From: Pseudomonas sp. CC6-YY-74 | Lineage (GTDB): Bacteria > Pseudomonadota > Gammaproteobacteria > Pseudomonadales > Pseudomonadaceae | Assembly: GCF_002025205.1 (NCBI RefSeq) | Contig: NZ_CP019947.1 | Coordinates: 1,433,501 to 1,497,500, forward strand | Direction: 5' to 3' | Length of the DNA stretch: 64,000 nucleotides | Part shown: positions 19,006 through 27,242 of the stretch, piece by piece | Position numbering within the stretch: position 1 is the first letter of the stretch | Layout: each line of letters starts with the position of its first letter | Notes under the pieces: model-generated | Databases searched by the model: none | What the model saw: only the letters and a program-made list of their open reading frames with translations | Told to the model about the DNA's origin: nothing | Translations under genes and position numbers: made by a program

Positions 19006-19760
19006 CTATTGACCTTCTGTACTGGTTGTTAGCAGCCAACCGCCGACCGCCTGGTAGGGCGTTAGCTGCCCTGGCGCGGTGAGCCAGGCGACCAGTGCCT
19101 GGCGCTCGCCGCGCGAGTCGGCGGCAAGACGGGTCTGCCAGTGGTTTGTTTCACTGGCTCCAAGCTGCTGCAGGGTCAAGACCACGAAGTCATGGGTTAG
19201 CGTGCGCCCGGCATTTTCGCCTCGCCCTACCGCGGTGCTCAGGCCGAAGCCCAGACGTGCAACATGAGCTGTCAGTCGGGCGGGGACTGAATGAGCTGGA
19301 TTGAACGTCAGTTTCAAGTTGTCGCCGTCAACCTCAAGCACCAGCCTGCCAACCGTCGGCATCTGCACCAGAGGCAGCGGCTGACGTTGGAACCAGCCGC
19401 GCCACTCGTGGCCGGCCAGGATGAATTCCGGGGTATATACCCCTTGGCTGCTGCCGGAGCGTGCGTATGCCCGTTGCCGGGCGCTATAGCCTGGGTTGGC
19501 GAATGGGTCCACCCAGCCAAGCCGGTCCCAGTAATCGACGTGGAAGGCCAGGGGATCACTGCGTTCCAAAGCGCGGGATGCTCGGTCAGAGCGGATAGCC
19601 AGCGTTCTGCTGGCGGGCACGAACTGCAGCCTTGTGAGGTAAACAATTCCAGCACTGGTGTAGCTGTTGCGCTGCTGGTCAGGCGTAGGCGAGGTTCCGC
19701 GTGAGCCGGCGCGCAGAGTACGCAGAGGGCGACCCAGAGGGCTGGGAGCAGTAGTTTCAT
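19006..19760 (-). CDS. DUF1223 thioredoxin-like secreted protein, with a one-base frameshift
   Basis: About 250 residues when repaired: a signal peptide ([21 protein letters not shown]), then [20 protein letters not shown], the CxxC-like start of a DUF1223 thioredoxin-fold domain, and [22 protein letters not shown]. Function unknown; the CSSC suggests a periplasmic thiol role. The N-terminal 80 or so residues and the rest lie in different frames. Restoring one base to the GGGG run at 19551-19554 yields [17 protein letters not shown] and a full-length protein. Otherwise normal in composition, so a read error is likely. nfuA lies next door, divergent. Confidence 0.85.
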
Positions 19761-19904
19761 CAGCGCTCACCTCTGATATCCAATGGTCTTTTGACTCATC
19801 GAGGGCGGCTAGCGTTACAGCCAGGCTATTCCGAGATAAATACTCGGGCTTTATTGAAGCCCGGAGGTTGGCGTACACTGCGAACATGTTTGCGAGGAGT
19901 TGCC

Positions 19905-20489
19905 ATGAGCACCATTATCATTACCGACGCTGCCCACGATTATCTAGCTGATCTGCTGAGCAAGCAGAACACCACTGGTATTGGCATCCGGGTCTTCATC
20001 ACCCAGCCGGGCAGCCAATACGCTGAAACCTGCATCGCTTATTGCAAGCCGGGCGAGGAAAAGCCGGATGATACGGCGATAGCCCTGGCCAGCTTTACGG
20101 CCTGGATTGATGCGCTCAGCGAACCCTTCCTGGAAGATGCCGTGGTCGATTACGCGACTGACCGCATGGGCGGCCAGCTGACTATCAAGGCGCCGAATGC
20201 CAAGGTGCCGATGGTCAACGCAGACAGCCCGATCAACGAGCGCATCAGTTATTACCTGCAAACCGAGATCAATCCGGGGCTGGCCAGCCATGGCGGCGAA
20301 GTGAGCCTGATCGATGTGGTCGATGACGGCATCGCGGTATTGAAGTTTGGCGGTGGCTGCCAGGGCTGCGGACAGGTCGACCTTACCCTCAAGGAAGGCA
20401 TCGAGAAAACCCTGCTCGAACGCATCCCGGAACTTAAAGGTGTGCGCGACGTGACCGACCACAGCAACAAGGAAAACGCCTACTACTGA
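19905..20489 (+). CDS. nfuA: Fe-S biogenesis protein NfuA
   Basis: A 194-residue iron-sulfur carrier: an N-terminal degenerate A-type domain (residues 1-100) and a C-terminal Nfu domain with [20 protein letters not shown], whose CxxC binds a [4Fe-4S] cluster at the dimer interface. NfuA delivers clusters to aconitase, NADH dehydrogenase and other enzymes under stress. The start is fixed by GAGGAG before the ATG at 19905; length matches the family. Single gene with its own terminator just downstream. A GC-rich imperfect palindrome (CTCGGGCTTTATTGAAGCCCGGAG) lies about 40 bases upstream and may be an operator; I cannot assign it. Confidence 0.95.
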   Translation: MSTIIITDAAHDYLADLLSKQNTTGIGIRVFITQPGSQYAETCIAYCKPGEEKPDDTAIALASFTAWIDALSEPFLEDAVVDYATDRMGGQLTIKAPNAKVPMVNADSPINERISYYLQTEINPGLASHGGEVSLIDVVDDGIAVLKFGGGCQGCGQVDLTLKEGIEKTLLERIPELKGVRDVTDHSNKENAYY

Positions 20490-20515
20490 GGCGCGTTCTT
20501 CAGTCAGTTCTGCGT

Positions 20516-20540
20516 AAGGTGGCCTATGGCCACCTTTTTT
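20516..20540 (+). terminator. Intrinsic terminator of nfuA
   Basis: Perfect 9-bp stem AAGGTGGCC/GGCCACCTT with a TAT loop, running into TTTTTT. It starts 26 bases after the nfuA stop. Confidence 0.9.
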
Positions 20541-20688
20541 GTTTCTATCTTTCCACCATTGCGTGGTGTTTTACCGTAAAACTACCGCTTAGCATTGAGA
20601 TGCAACGCTGTCGACATAGCGTATTGATACAAGCTACGACTGATCCGCCGCGATCCCTGCCGGCAGACAACTATAAAAAGTGATACGC

Positions 20689-21687
20689 ATGACTGTCAGC
20701 ACTCTACTTATCTGTGACGACTCAAATATGGCGCGCAAGCAATTGCTACGTGCGCTGCCTGCCGACTGGCCTGTCGTCATAACGCAGGCGGCCAACGGCA
20801 TGGAGGCCATGGCGATTCTGCGTCAAGGGCAGATCGATGTGATGCTGCTCGACCTGACGATGCCCGAGATGGATGGCTATCAGGTACTCGCTGCCCTGCA
20901 GGCCGAAGGCCTGTCATGCAAGGTCATTGTGGTGTCTGGCGATGTTCAGGAACAGGCGATGCAGCGGGTCATGGCGCTCGGGGCGTTGGCCTTTGTACAA
21001 AAACCGGCTGATCCAGATCTGCTCAGAAAAACCCTCGACCGCCTGGAGTTGCTCGGCAGCAGCGGCAGTGAGCTGGCCGTGCATGCGCTCGGCGATCACT
21101 CCGCCATCAATTTTATCGATGCCTTTCGTGAGGTGGTCAACGTTGCCATGGGACGTGCTGCCGCCTTGCTAGCCAAGCTGCTGGGCGTGTTTGTGCAATT
21201 GCCGGTGCCGAATGTCAGTCTATTTGAAGTCGGCGAGCTGCACATGGCCCTGGCGGACGCCCAGCGGGGCGACGGGCTTACCGCCGTGTGCCAGGGGTTT
21301 ATCGGCAGTGGCATCGCTGGCGAGGCGCTGCTGATTTTCCATGATTCGGAATTGGGCGAGATGGCCCGTCTGATGAGTGGGTTCTCGTCCGAATATTCCG
21401 AAATGGAAATGTTCCTGGATCTTTCCACTGTACTGATCGGCGCCTGCCTGAACGGTATTGCCGGGCAGATCGATGCGCAGTTCTCCCTAAGCCACCCCAC
21501 CGTATTGGGCGAACATGCCTCGATCGAGGAGTTGATCAAGCTCAACCGCCCACGCTGGAAGACCACCCTGGCCGTGGAGATCAGCTACAGCATCGAAGGC
21601 CACCATATTCATTTCGACTTACTGCTGCTGTTTACTGAAGATTCGGTGGCGTTGCTTTCTAACAAGCTTGCTTACCTGATGAACTGA
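20689..21687 (+). CDS. Response regulator with receiver and CheC-like domains
   Basis: A 332-residue two-domain protein. The receiver covers residues 1-120, with acidic pair D10/D11, phosphoryl acceptor D55 in LLDLTMPEMDG and K105. The C-terminal half (130-332) looks like a CheC/CheX phosphatase: DAFREVVN (residues 144-151) carries the catalytic E-x-x-N pair, while the second repeat (LSTVLIGACLNG) keeps the Asn but not the Glu. It may dephosphorylate response regulators, possibly under control of its own receiver. The PAS-GGDEF gene starts two bases after its stop, so the two are co-transcribed. The ATG at 20689 has no strong ribosome-binding site. Confidence 0.85.
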   Translation: MTVSTLLICDDSNMARKQLLRALPADWPVVITQAANGMEAMAILRQGQIDVMLLDLTMPEMDGYQVLAALQAEGLSCKVIVVSGDVQEQAMQRVMALGALAFVQKPADPDLLRKTLDRLELLGSSGSELAVHALGDHSAINFIDAFREVVNVAMGRAAALLAKLLGVFVQLPVPNVSLFEVGELHMALADAQRGDGLTAVCQGFIGSGIAGEALLIFHDSELGEMARLMSGFSSEYSEMEMFLDLSTVLIGACLNGIAGQIDAQFSLSHPTVLGEHASIEELIKLNRPRWKTTLAVEISYSIEGHHIHFDLLLLFTEDSVALLSNKLAYLMN

Positions 21688-21689
21688 AC

Positions 21690-22646
21690 ATGAAAGAGAA
21701 TCTGGAGTTCAACGAGTTTCACTGGCTGCTGGCCGTGGTGCAGAGCATCGATGTCGGTGTCGTGGTGCTGGATCGCGAATACCGCGTACACGTCTGGAAT
21801 ACCTTCATGGAGAACCGCTCGGGCCTACAGCCCCATGAGGTGCATCAGCAATCCTTGTTCAGCCTGTTTCCGGAAATCGAGGAAAACTGGTTCCGCCACA
21901 AAGTCGAAGGGGTCGTGACGCTGGGCACGCCGGCTTTCACCATCTGGGAGCAGCGCCCCTACCTGGTGAAGTTCAAGAACTACCAGCCGATCACCGGGCA
22001 GGAAGAGTTCATGTTTCAGAACACCACCATTCTGCCGCTGCAGGCCACCAATACCAGTATCGAGCATATTTGCCTGATCATTTATGACGTGACCAGCGTG
22101 GCGATAAACAAGCAGCAATTGCAGGCGGCAAACCTGCAGTTGCAACAACTCTCGCGCACCGATCGCCTGACCGGCCTGCATAACCGTGGCTACTGGGAAG
22201 AATGCCTGCAGCACGAATACGCCCGGCACCGGCGTTATCAGAGCACGGCCGCACTGGTGATGTTCGATATCGATCATTTCAAGAAGGTCAATGACACCTA
22301 TGGTCATCCGGCTGGGGACAAGGTGATTCAGGCCGTCGCCGAGGTGATGCGCGAGCAGGTGCGTGACACCGATTATGCCGGCCGCTATGGCGGCGAGGAA
22401 TTTGTGGTGCTGCTGCCGGATGTCGACAGTGCCGGAGCCATGCTGTTTGCCGAACGCCTGCGCCAGCGCATCGAATCGCTGCTGGTCACTTATGAGGGGC
22501 AAGGTATCCCGTTCACCATCAGCCTGGGGGTGGCTGACCTGAACCACCCCACTCAGGAGTATCAACAGCTGATCGAGCGAGCCGACCAGGCTCTGTATGC
22601 CTCCAAGGAAGGCGGCCGCAACCAGGTCAATTGCTACCGCGGCTGA
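21690..22646 (+). CDS. PAS-GGDEF diguanylate cyclase
   Basis: A 318-residue soluble protein: PAS domain at residues about 12-140 (ending LIIYDVTSVAINKQQ), a short coiled coil (LQAANLQLQQL) and a GGDEF domain. The active site reads GGEEF at residues 234-238 and the inhibitory I-site RDTD at 225-228 is five residues before it, so an active, feedback-inhibited c-di-GMP synthase is expected. Substrate-site FDIDHFKKVNDTYGH is intact. It has no membrane segment and depends on its PAS domain, or on the upstream receiver-CheC partner, for control. Confidence 0.92.
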   Translation: MKENLEFNEFHWLLAVVQSIDVGVVVLDREYRVHVWNTFMENRSGLQPHEVHQQSLFSLFPEIEENWFRHKVEGVVTLGTPAFTIWEQRPYLVKFKNYQPITGQEEFMFQNTTILPLQATNTSIEHICLIIYDVTSVAINKQQLQAANLQLQQLSRTDRLTGLHNRGYWEECLQHEYARHRRYQSTAALVMFDIDHFKKVNDTYGHPAGDKVIQAVAEVMREQVRDTDYAGRYGGEEFVVLLPDVDSAGAMLFAERLRQRIESLLVTYEGQGIPFTISLGVADLNHPTQEYQQLIERADQALYASKEGGRNQVNCYRG

Positions 22647-22854
22647 GGCCATGCCTGCCGCCGCTGGCCAGGGCGCGAATCAAGAGTGGCGGGCAACCGC
22701 CTTGCCGCGTATCGGCAATTGCATCAGCGAGGCAATCGCCACCCGCGGCAGTATGCCGATATTCACTGCGCCCCAGCCAACAGTGCGCCGGAAGCAAATG
22801 AGGCGCCTGCCGCGGCCCAGCCGTTGCTGAGCGCCATCAAGCCATTTCGCCTCG

Positions 22855-23120
22855 CCGTGGCCAGCGACCATCAGTGCGGTCCGCAGAGATGCAGAACGTC
22901 CAGTCCGATGAACCAACTAAGCAGATGTCCGCCAAGCACATCCTGGGTTGTGAGAAAGGCCGCTCGGGAAAGCTGAAGACCATCACGCAGGTGGCGCCGA
23001 AGGAGTCGAGTATCAGGGTCATCGAGAGCGGTCATTGGCTCCGGCGATACAGGCCATGGCCAACACGCCACCGAGCCAGGCGATGGACACCTGTATCAGC
23101 GGGGGCGAGCTGGCATGCCG
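22855..23120 (-). pseudogene. HPP-family membrane protein, decayed fragment
   Basis: Reading the minus strand in shifting frames gives SIAWLGGVLAMACIAG, then LDSFGATCVMVFSFPERPFS, then VLGGHLLSWFIGLDVLHLCG, which match successive parts of HPP integral membrane proteins (some of which transport nitrite or related ions). At least two frameshifts separate them; one looks like a lost A (AGGATGTG for AGGAATGTG near 22945). The C-terminal helix with the HPP motif is not recognisable. The 22647-23167 stretch otherwise contains no gene I can support. Confidence 0.62.
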
Positions 23121-23167
23121 ACAGCGTCACCTTGCAGTTTGCGCAGTAGATCAGCATTGGACCCTCC

Positions 23168-23422
23168 TCAGGACTCGACTGTTTGCGGGCAACCGCTGGG
23201 GACGTAAACGCGTTCGCGGGACGCGGGATAACGCTGCAGTTTGTCTGCTGGACGCCGCGGCCTGGGCAGCAGTTCACCGCCGCAGTTCGGGCAAGTGCCG
23301 TGCAGGCGTTGCTTCGCGCAGTCGCGGCAGAAGGTGCATTCAAACGAGCAGATCAAGGCGTCAGGCGAGTCGCCAGGCAGATCGCGGTCGCAGCATTCGC
23401 AGTTGGGCCGTAGTTGCAGCAT
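23168..23422 (-). CDS. DUF1272 small zinc-ribbon protein
   Basis: An 84-residue protein starting MLQLRPNCECCDRDLPGDSP, with CECC, CSFECTFCRDC and CPNCGG, the multi-cysteine pattern of the DUF1272 family and a probable double zinc site. Function unknown. It starts at the ATG at 23422. It lies downstream of the glxA-type regulator on the same strand, with a gap of about 38 bases, and could be in its operon. Confidence 0.85.
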   Translation of the reverse strand: MLQLRPNCECCDRDLPGDSPDALICSFECTFCRDCAKQRLHGTCPNCGGELLPRPRRPADKLQRYPASRERVYVPSGCPQTVES

Positions 23423-23459
23423 GGCCGACTCCTGGTTAGAAAGTTATGCGCTGGGTGCG

Positions 23460-24455
23460 TCAGGTGAAGCGCGCGACGTATTCCTGAGGGCTGACGGACA
23501 GATGTTTGTGGAAGGTGCGGCGCAGGTTTTCCGGGTGACCAAAACCGCTCAGGCGCGCCACCGTACTAATCGACGCTTGAGCGTCTTGCAATAAAATGCG
23601 TGCCGCTTCCAGACGAATGCGTTCGACATAGCGCCCCGGCCCCATGCCCAGCTCCTGGGCAAACACCCGCGACAGCGTGCGCGGTGTCATGTGCGCCTGG
23701 GCGGCCAGCGCCCCCAGCGACAGGTCGTCACTCAGGTGCGCAGGAATCCACTCGAGCAAGGCAGCCAGGCGCGGTACGCGACTTGGCTCAGGTGTGAGCA
23801 GGGCACTGAACTGGGCCTGTCCACCTGGCCTGCGCAGGAACATCACTAGGCGCCGGGCTACCGCCAGTGCAGTGACACGCCCGAGATCCGCTTCAACCAA
23901 CGCCAGGGCCAGGTCGATACCCGCGGTTACTCCCGCCGAGGTAAAGATATGACCATTGCCGTGCAGGTCCTGCGGGTCATAGGTGTGCAGGCAGTCCGCC
24001 AGCACCTCGACATCGGGATGCCCCTGACGCAGGGTTTGCGCATCGGCCCAATGGGTAGTCGCGCGGCGACCATCGAGCAGGCCGGCGGCGGCCAGTATTA
24101 GCGCGCCGGAACAGACCGAGCCCAGGCGGCGTACCTGCGGTTCGGCGGCACGCAGCCAGGTCAAGAGTGCCTGATTCTGGCATTGGGCCTGTTCGCCCAG
24201 GCCGCCAGGAATCAGCAGGGTGTCGATCTGTGCGGCGTCGAACTCGCGCCAGGCCTGTTCGGCAACCAGTTGAAACCCGGCCGACGTGGCGACAGCGCCG
24301 ACCTGTTGACCGAGTACGACAAGATGATAGAACGCCGGCAAACCCTGACGTTGGCGCTCGACATTGGCCGAGGCGAAAACCTGTAACGGGCCGGTCACAT
24401 CCAGGCTCATCACATTCGGGTAAAGCAGGCAGGCAATGGTTTTCAGCGCATCCAT
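23460..24455 (-). CDS. GlxA-family transcriptional regulator (DJ-1/PfpI plus AraC)
   Basis: A 331-residue regulator with an N-terminal class I amidotransferase-like (DJ-1/PfpI) domain (residues about 5-195; TLLIPGGLG, GSVCSGALILAAAGLL with the nucleophile-elbow cysteine, and HIFTSAGVTAGIDLALALVE) and a C-terminal AraC-type double helix-turn-helix (about 225-330; ARLSGFGHPENLRRTFHKHLSVSPQEY). Relatives GbdR, CdhR and ArgR control catabolism of choline, carnitine and arginine; the ligand here is unknown. No catabolic genes adjoin it. Start ATG at 24455. Confidence 0.9.
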   Translation of the reverse strand: MDALKTIACLLYPNVMSLDVTGPLQVFASANVERQRQGLPAFYHLVVLGQQVGAVATSAGFQLVAEQAWREFDAAQIDTLLIPGGLGEQAQCQNQALLTWLRAAEPQVRRLGSVCSGALILAAAGLLDGRRATTHWADAQTLRQGHPDVEVLADCLHTYDPQDLHGNGHIFTSAGVTAGIDLALALVEADLGRVTALAVARRLVMFLRRPGGQAQFSALLTPEPSRVPRLAALLEWIPAHLSDDLSLGALAAQAHMTPRTLSRVFAQELGMGPGRYVERIRLEAARILLQDAQASISTVARLSGFGHPENLRRTFHKHLSVSPQEYVARFT

Positions 24456-24642
24456 GGGCAGTTCTCGATGAGCGATGGATGCAGTCTGCGCTCAGCGAAA
24501 GGGTGGCAACAAGGACAATAGACCCACAGATATTGCCAGTTCGACTTGCTCCAGATCAGATCAGATCAGAGCAGGTCAGGGAGAGGGCACCGCTACCCTG
24601 GCGTCGGGCGCAGGTTTGTAGGGTGCCCATAAGGCCTGAGGA

Positions 24643-24912
24643 TTACTCCGGCATGCTCCAGGGAGCCAGGTCATAACCCTGCTGGCTCAATTCAGCGCGC
24701 GACTTGTTCAGCACGAGGGCTAGTTGTACCGGGTCGCTGTAGATGCTGCTCGACAGCTGGGTGCGACCCAGTAGGCGGGTGCTGGTACGGTCGATGACCG
24801 TAAGGCTCAGCTCGCCAGTGCCATCTTGCGGTGCCCAGGCGACACACTGGAAGGGTTGAAAGGCGCGATCGGCGATCAGCAGTGCTTCGTTAAAACGCAG
24901 CGGGGCGTTCAT
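24643..24912 (-). CDS. Conserved hypothetical protein
   Basis: An 89-residue soluble protein starting MNAPLRFNEALLIADRAFQP and containing LSLTVIDRTSTRLLGRTQLS. I recall very similar short proteins throughout Pseudomonas but no function. A longer start at 24963 exists; the ATG at 24912 is preferred on family length. No partner genes. Confidence 0.7.
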   Translation of the reverse strand: MNAPLRFNEALLIADRAFQPFQCVAWAPQDGTGELSLTVIDRTSTRLLGRTQLSSSIYSDPVQLALVLNKSRAELSQQGYDLAPWSMPE

Positions 24913-25527
24913 GGGGGCGGTTTCTCCGAGGTAATCCCAAATGTCATAGGGCCAGCGGCGCATGGTGCTACGCCGGCCAGTTATACATGTTGATGACTGG
25001 AGTCGACCTATAAGTCACATTTGCAGGTGAATAATGTGCGGTCTGTCAAGGCAGCTGTTCCCCTGGATGATTTGCCTACCTGTCCCGAGAAAAAGTTTGA
25101 ACCCTGCTCAATCAGAGAGTGAACCGTCAAACACGGCGGTTTCAGGAACTGTGCGGCATCGAACGGCGCGCTTCGAGGCCATAAAAGCACTGCCGTTTGT
25201 CGGCTTTATCGGTCAGAAAGTGAACGGTTTTTTCTTTAATCGTTCATAAATCAGGCAGACGGAAGCGAGGGATTTACCTGCGTTTCCACCAATCCAGGAG
25301 CTTTTTTTCACATGAGTGCATTGAGTGCATCATGTGTGAAGGGGCTTTTTACTTTTGAAAGAGGAAGTCGAATGATGAGAAGTTCATTCGCCAGGCTGTT
25401 ATGCATTTGATGTTTCGACTCTGAAACCGAAAACTGCACTGGAGTATTTCTTCACTGCAAACGTAAAAAACCAAATGAATCATATGACGCAGAGAGTCTG
25501 ATTCTCCTGAATATAAAAGAGGCACCC
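24913..25527. other. Long AT-rich intergenic region
   Basis: About 615 bases, markedly more AT-rich than the surroundings from about 25230 on. An imperfect inverted repeat TTCACATGA ... TCATGTGTGAA (25308-25341), with a GTGCA-TTGA-GTGCA core and flanked by T-runs (CTTTTTTT before, CTTTTTACT after), could be a terminator or attenuator. I see no gene; a small RNA cannot be excluded. Confidence 0.45.
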
Positions 25528-26202
25528 ATGGATTTTACGATTATCGCTTCGTTTTTTGAACAAAAGACGACCATGGAGTTTATGCGTTTAGGGATTATTT
25601 ATACGCACCTGATCGCCTGTTGCGTTGCCATTGGCATGGTGTTGACCAGCGACATCGCAATGGTCAAAGAGTTATTGAACGGTGAGAAAAATCATCTGCA
25701 AGACAGTCGCCACATGGAAAGTTTACAGAAAACTGTATCCGCTGCACTGGCGGTGCTCTGGGTAACCGGTGTTGCGGTTATCTGGGTCGACATTGGCGAT
25801 AAGGGGTTGTCCTATCTGCTGAATCCAAAGCTACAAGCTAAGATCGCCATCGTCATGTTGCTGACGTTCAATGGCATGCTGCTGCATAGGCTGGTACTGC
25901 CTGCCCTGCAGAAAGCTGGCACGGTACTCAAGTTGGAATTCAATATGCGCATGTTCGCGCTGTTTGCCGGTGCACTTTCGGGCGTGTCCTGGTTCTATGC
26001 CGCGATGCTTGGCGTCGGTCGCCCTCTGTCCTGGAAGTACTCGTTAACGGAAATTCTGGCAGCCTACCCGGTACTGATTGTCGGTGGTTTCATGGCGATG
26101 GTACTGCTGACCCAGTGGGCGAAAAACCGTGAAGAGGCTGAGACTGAGACTACTCCGGCTAACTCTTATGCGTTGAGGAATTCGGCTCTGGCCGGCTGGT
26201 AA
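25528..26202 (+). CDS. Unidentified five-helix inner-membrane protein
   Basis: A 224-residue integral membrane protein with helices near residues 17-42, 72-92, 104-126, 142-166 and 179-200, and a charged C-terminal tail (NREEAETETT). Histidines fall in or next to two of the helices (IYTHLIACC and LLHRLVLP), which could ligate heme or metal, but this is speculative. I do not recognise a family with confidence; the overall layout recalls CopD/DUF2214-like small membrane proteins. It stands alone between a long AT-rich leader and a strong terminator. Its base composition is lower in GC than its neighbours, hinting at horizontal arrival. Confidence 0.75.
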   Translation: MDFTIIASFFEQKTTMEFMRLGIIYTHLIACCVAIGMVLTSDIAMVKELLNGEKNHLQDSRHMESLQKTVSAALAVLWVTGVAVIWVDIGDKGLSYLLNPKLQAKIAIVMLLTFNGMLLHRLVLPALQKAGTVLKLEFNMRMFALFAGALSGVSWFYAAMLGVGRPLSWKYSLTEILAAYPVLIVGGFMAMVLLTQWAKNREEAETETTPANSYALRNSALAGW

Positions 26203-26266
26203 TTGATATAACGCCACTCGGTATTCTTACCGTTAAAACGCGCTACACCCTAGCGCTGCTGGACTA

Positions 26267-26325
26267 AGGCGCCCTCGGATCGTGACAGTAATGCGACTGT
26301 CACGGATTTCGGGGGCGTCTTGTTT
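26267..26325 (+). terminator. Terminator after the membrane protein gene
   Basis: CGTGACAGT (26281-26289) pairs perfectly with ACTGTCACG (26296-26304); outer GCGCCC/GGGGGC arms lengthen the stem, and TCTTGTTTT follows. It lies between convergent genes and may serve both. Confidence 0.8.
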
Positions 26326-27173
26326 TATGAGCACTCACGGACTTGCATGGAATTGCCGGTGGCTAGAAGTTGCTGTAAGTAGTTCGCGATATAACGCTGA
26401 AAGTTTCTATCGTCCCAGTAGGCCAGATGGCTTAACGGTGTATGTCGCTTGTACCAGGGGCCGACCGGCATGGCGCAATCCTCGCTGACTACCGCGGCAT
26501 AACTCGGCAACGGGCGTAACGGGTAGCCCAAGGGATCGGCCGGGGCGTAGAGGTTGAGCCAGCGAGCTTGTTCACGCATCGGCCCGCTCAAGCAATGACC
26601 AGGAAAGCGAATCGGGATCACCGGGTCGTAGGCAAAGGTGAACAGAGGAATGTTGCAACCGAAGGTAACCAACCCTGTCAGGGTTTCCAGGGCAAGAAAT
26701 GGATCATACGGGCAGCTTGGGGTCTTGTTGATGACCTGCTGATCCCAGACAAAGTTGGAAAAAACATGCCCGCCCAATGAATGCGCCAGCACCACCAGCG
26801 GCGTATCGGCATCGACCTTGGCACGCAGGGCATTGAGGCCGCCGCGCAGGCATTGATGCACTTCTTCGTAGGTGGTGTCGTAGGCCTGGCTGACCTTGCG
26901 ATAGCCACTGGCGTCGCCGAGGAACAGGGTGACGATGCGCCGTAGCCAGCGCCAACGAACTGGCTGGTCACGCAGTTGGTCGAGAAAGGCCAGTTGGCGT
27001 TTATCCAGCACGCTGGCCCAGTACAGGCTCTGGAAGGCGATGTGGTCGGCTTCTGCCCCCAGGCGCCGGCGCAGGCCGGCAATCAGGCTTTGTGCGAAGG
27101 CGTGCTGGCCATCCTTATCGCGGTTGTCTGGTTGGGTACCGATGCCGTGGATGATGGCGACCGCAAGTTTCAT
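26325..27173 (-). CDS. Alpha/beta hydrolase
   Basis: A 282-residue hydrolase starting MKLAVAIIHGIGTQPDNRD. The HG oxyanion motif sits in the first strand and the nucleophile elbow is LAHSLGGHVFSNF (Ser about 132). Several acidic residues and histidines in the second half (for instance HTPLSHLAYWDD) could complete the triad. The substrate is unknown; lipase-like esterases and PGAP1-like proteins share this look. GGAAGGA lies before the ATG at 27173. The patatin-like gene lies 69 bases upstream on the same strand, so a joint role in lipid turnover is plausible. Confidence 0.85.
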   Translation of the reverse strand: MKLAVAIIHGIGTQPDNRDKDGQHAFAQSLIAGLRRRLGAEADHIAFQSLYWASVLDKRQLAFLDQLRDQPVRWRWLRRIVTLFLGDASGYRKVSQAYDTTYEEVHQCLRGGLNALRAKVDADTPLVVLAHSLGGHVFSNFVWDQQVINKTPSCPYDPFLALETLTGLVTFGCNIPLFTFAYDPVIPIRFPGHCLSGPMREQARWLNLYAPADPLGYPLRPLPSYAAVVSEDCAMPVGPWYKRHTPLSHLAYWDDRNFQRYIANYLQQLLATGNSMQVRECS

Positions 27174-27242
27174 GAACGTCCTTCCGTGGTTGAGCGCTGA
27201 CTAACCTAGCCGGCCGAGAATGCCACTGCAATCACGCATTCG

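Noticed and set aside
22837..23022. Small intact gene inside the HPP remnant
   Set aside because: The frame is one block of a frame-shifted HPP protein; neighbouring blocks in other frames complete the family pattern.
24553..24573. Short AGATC tandem repeat that could be mistaken for a CRISPR or VNTR
   Set aside because: Only three 5-base units; no spacer structure, no coding effect.
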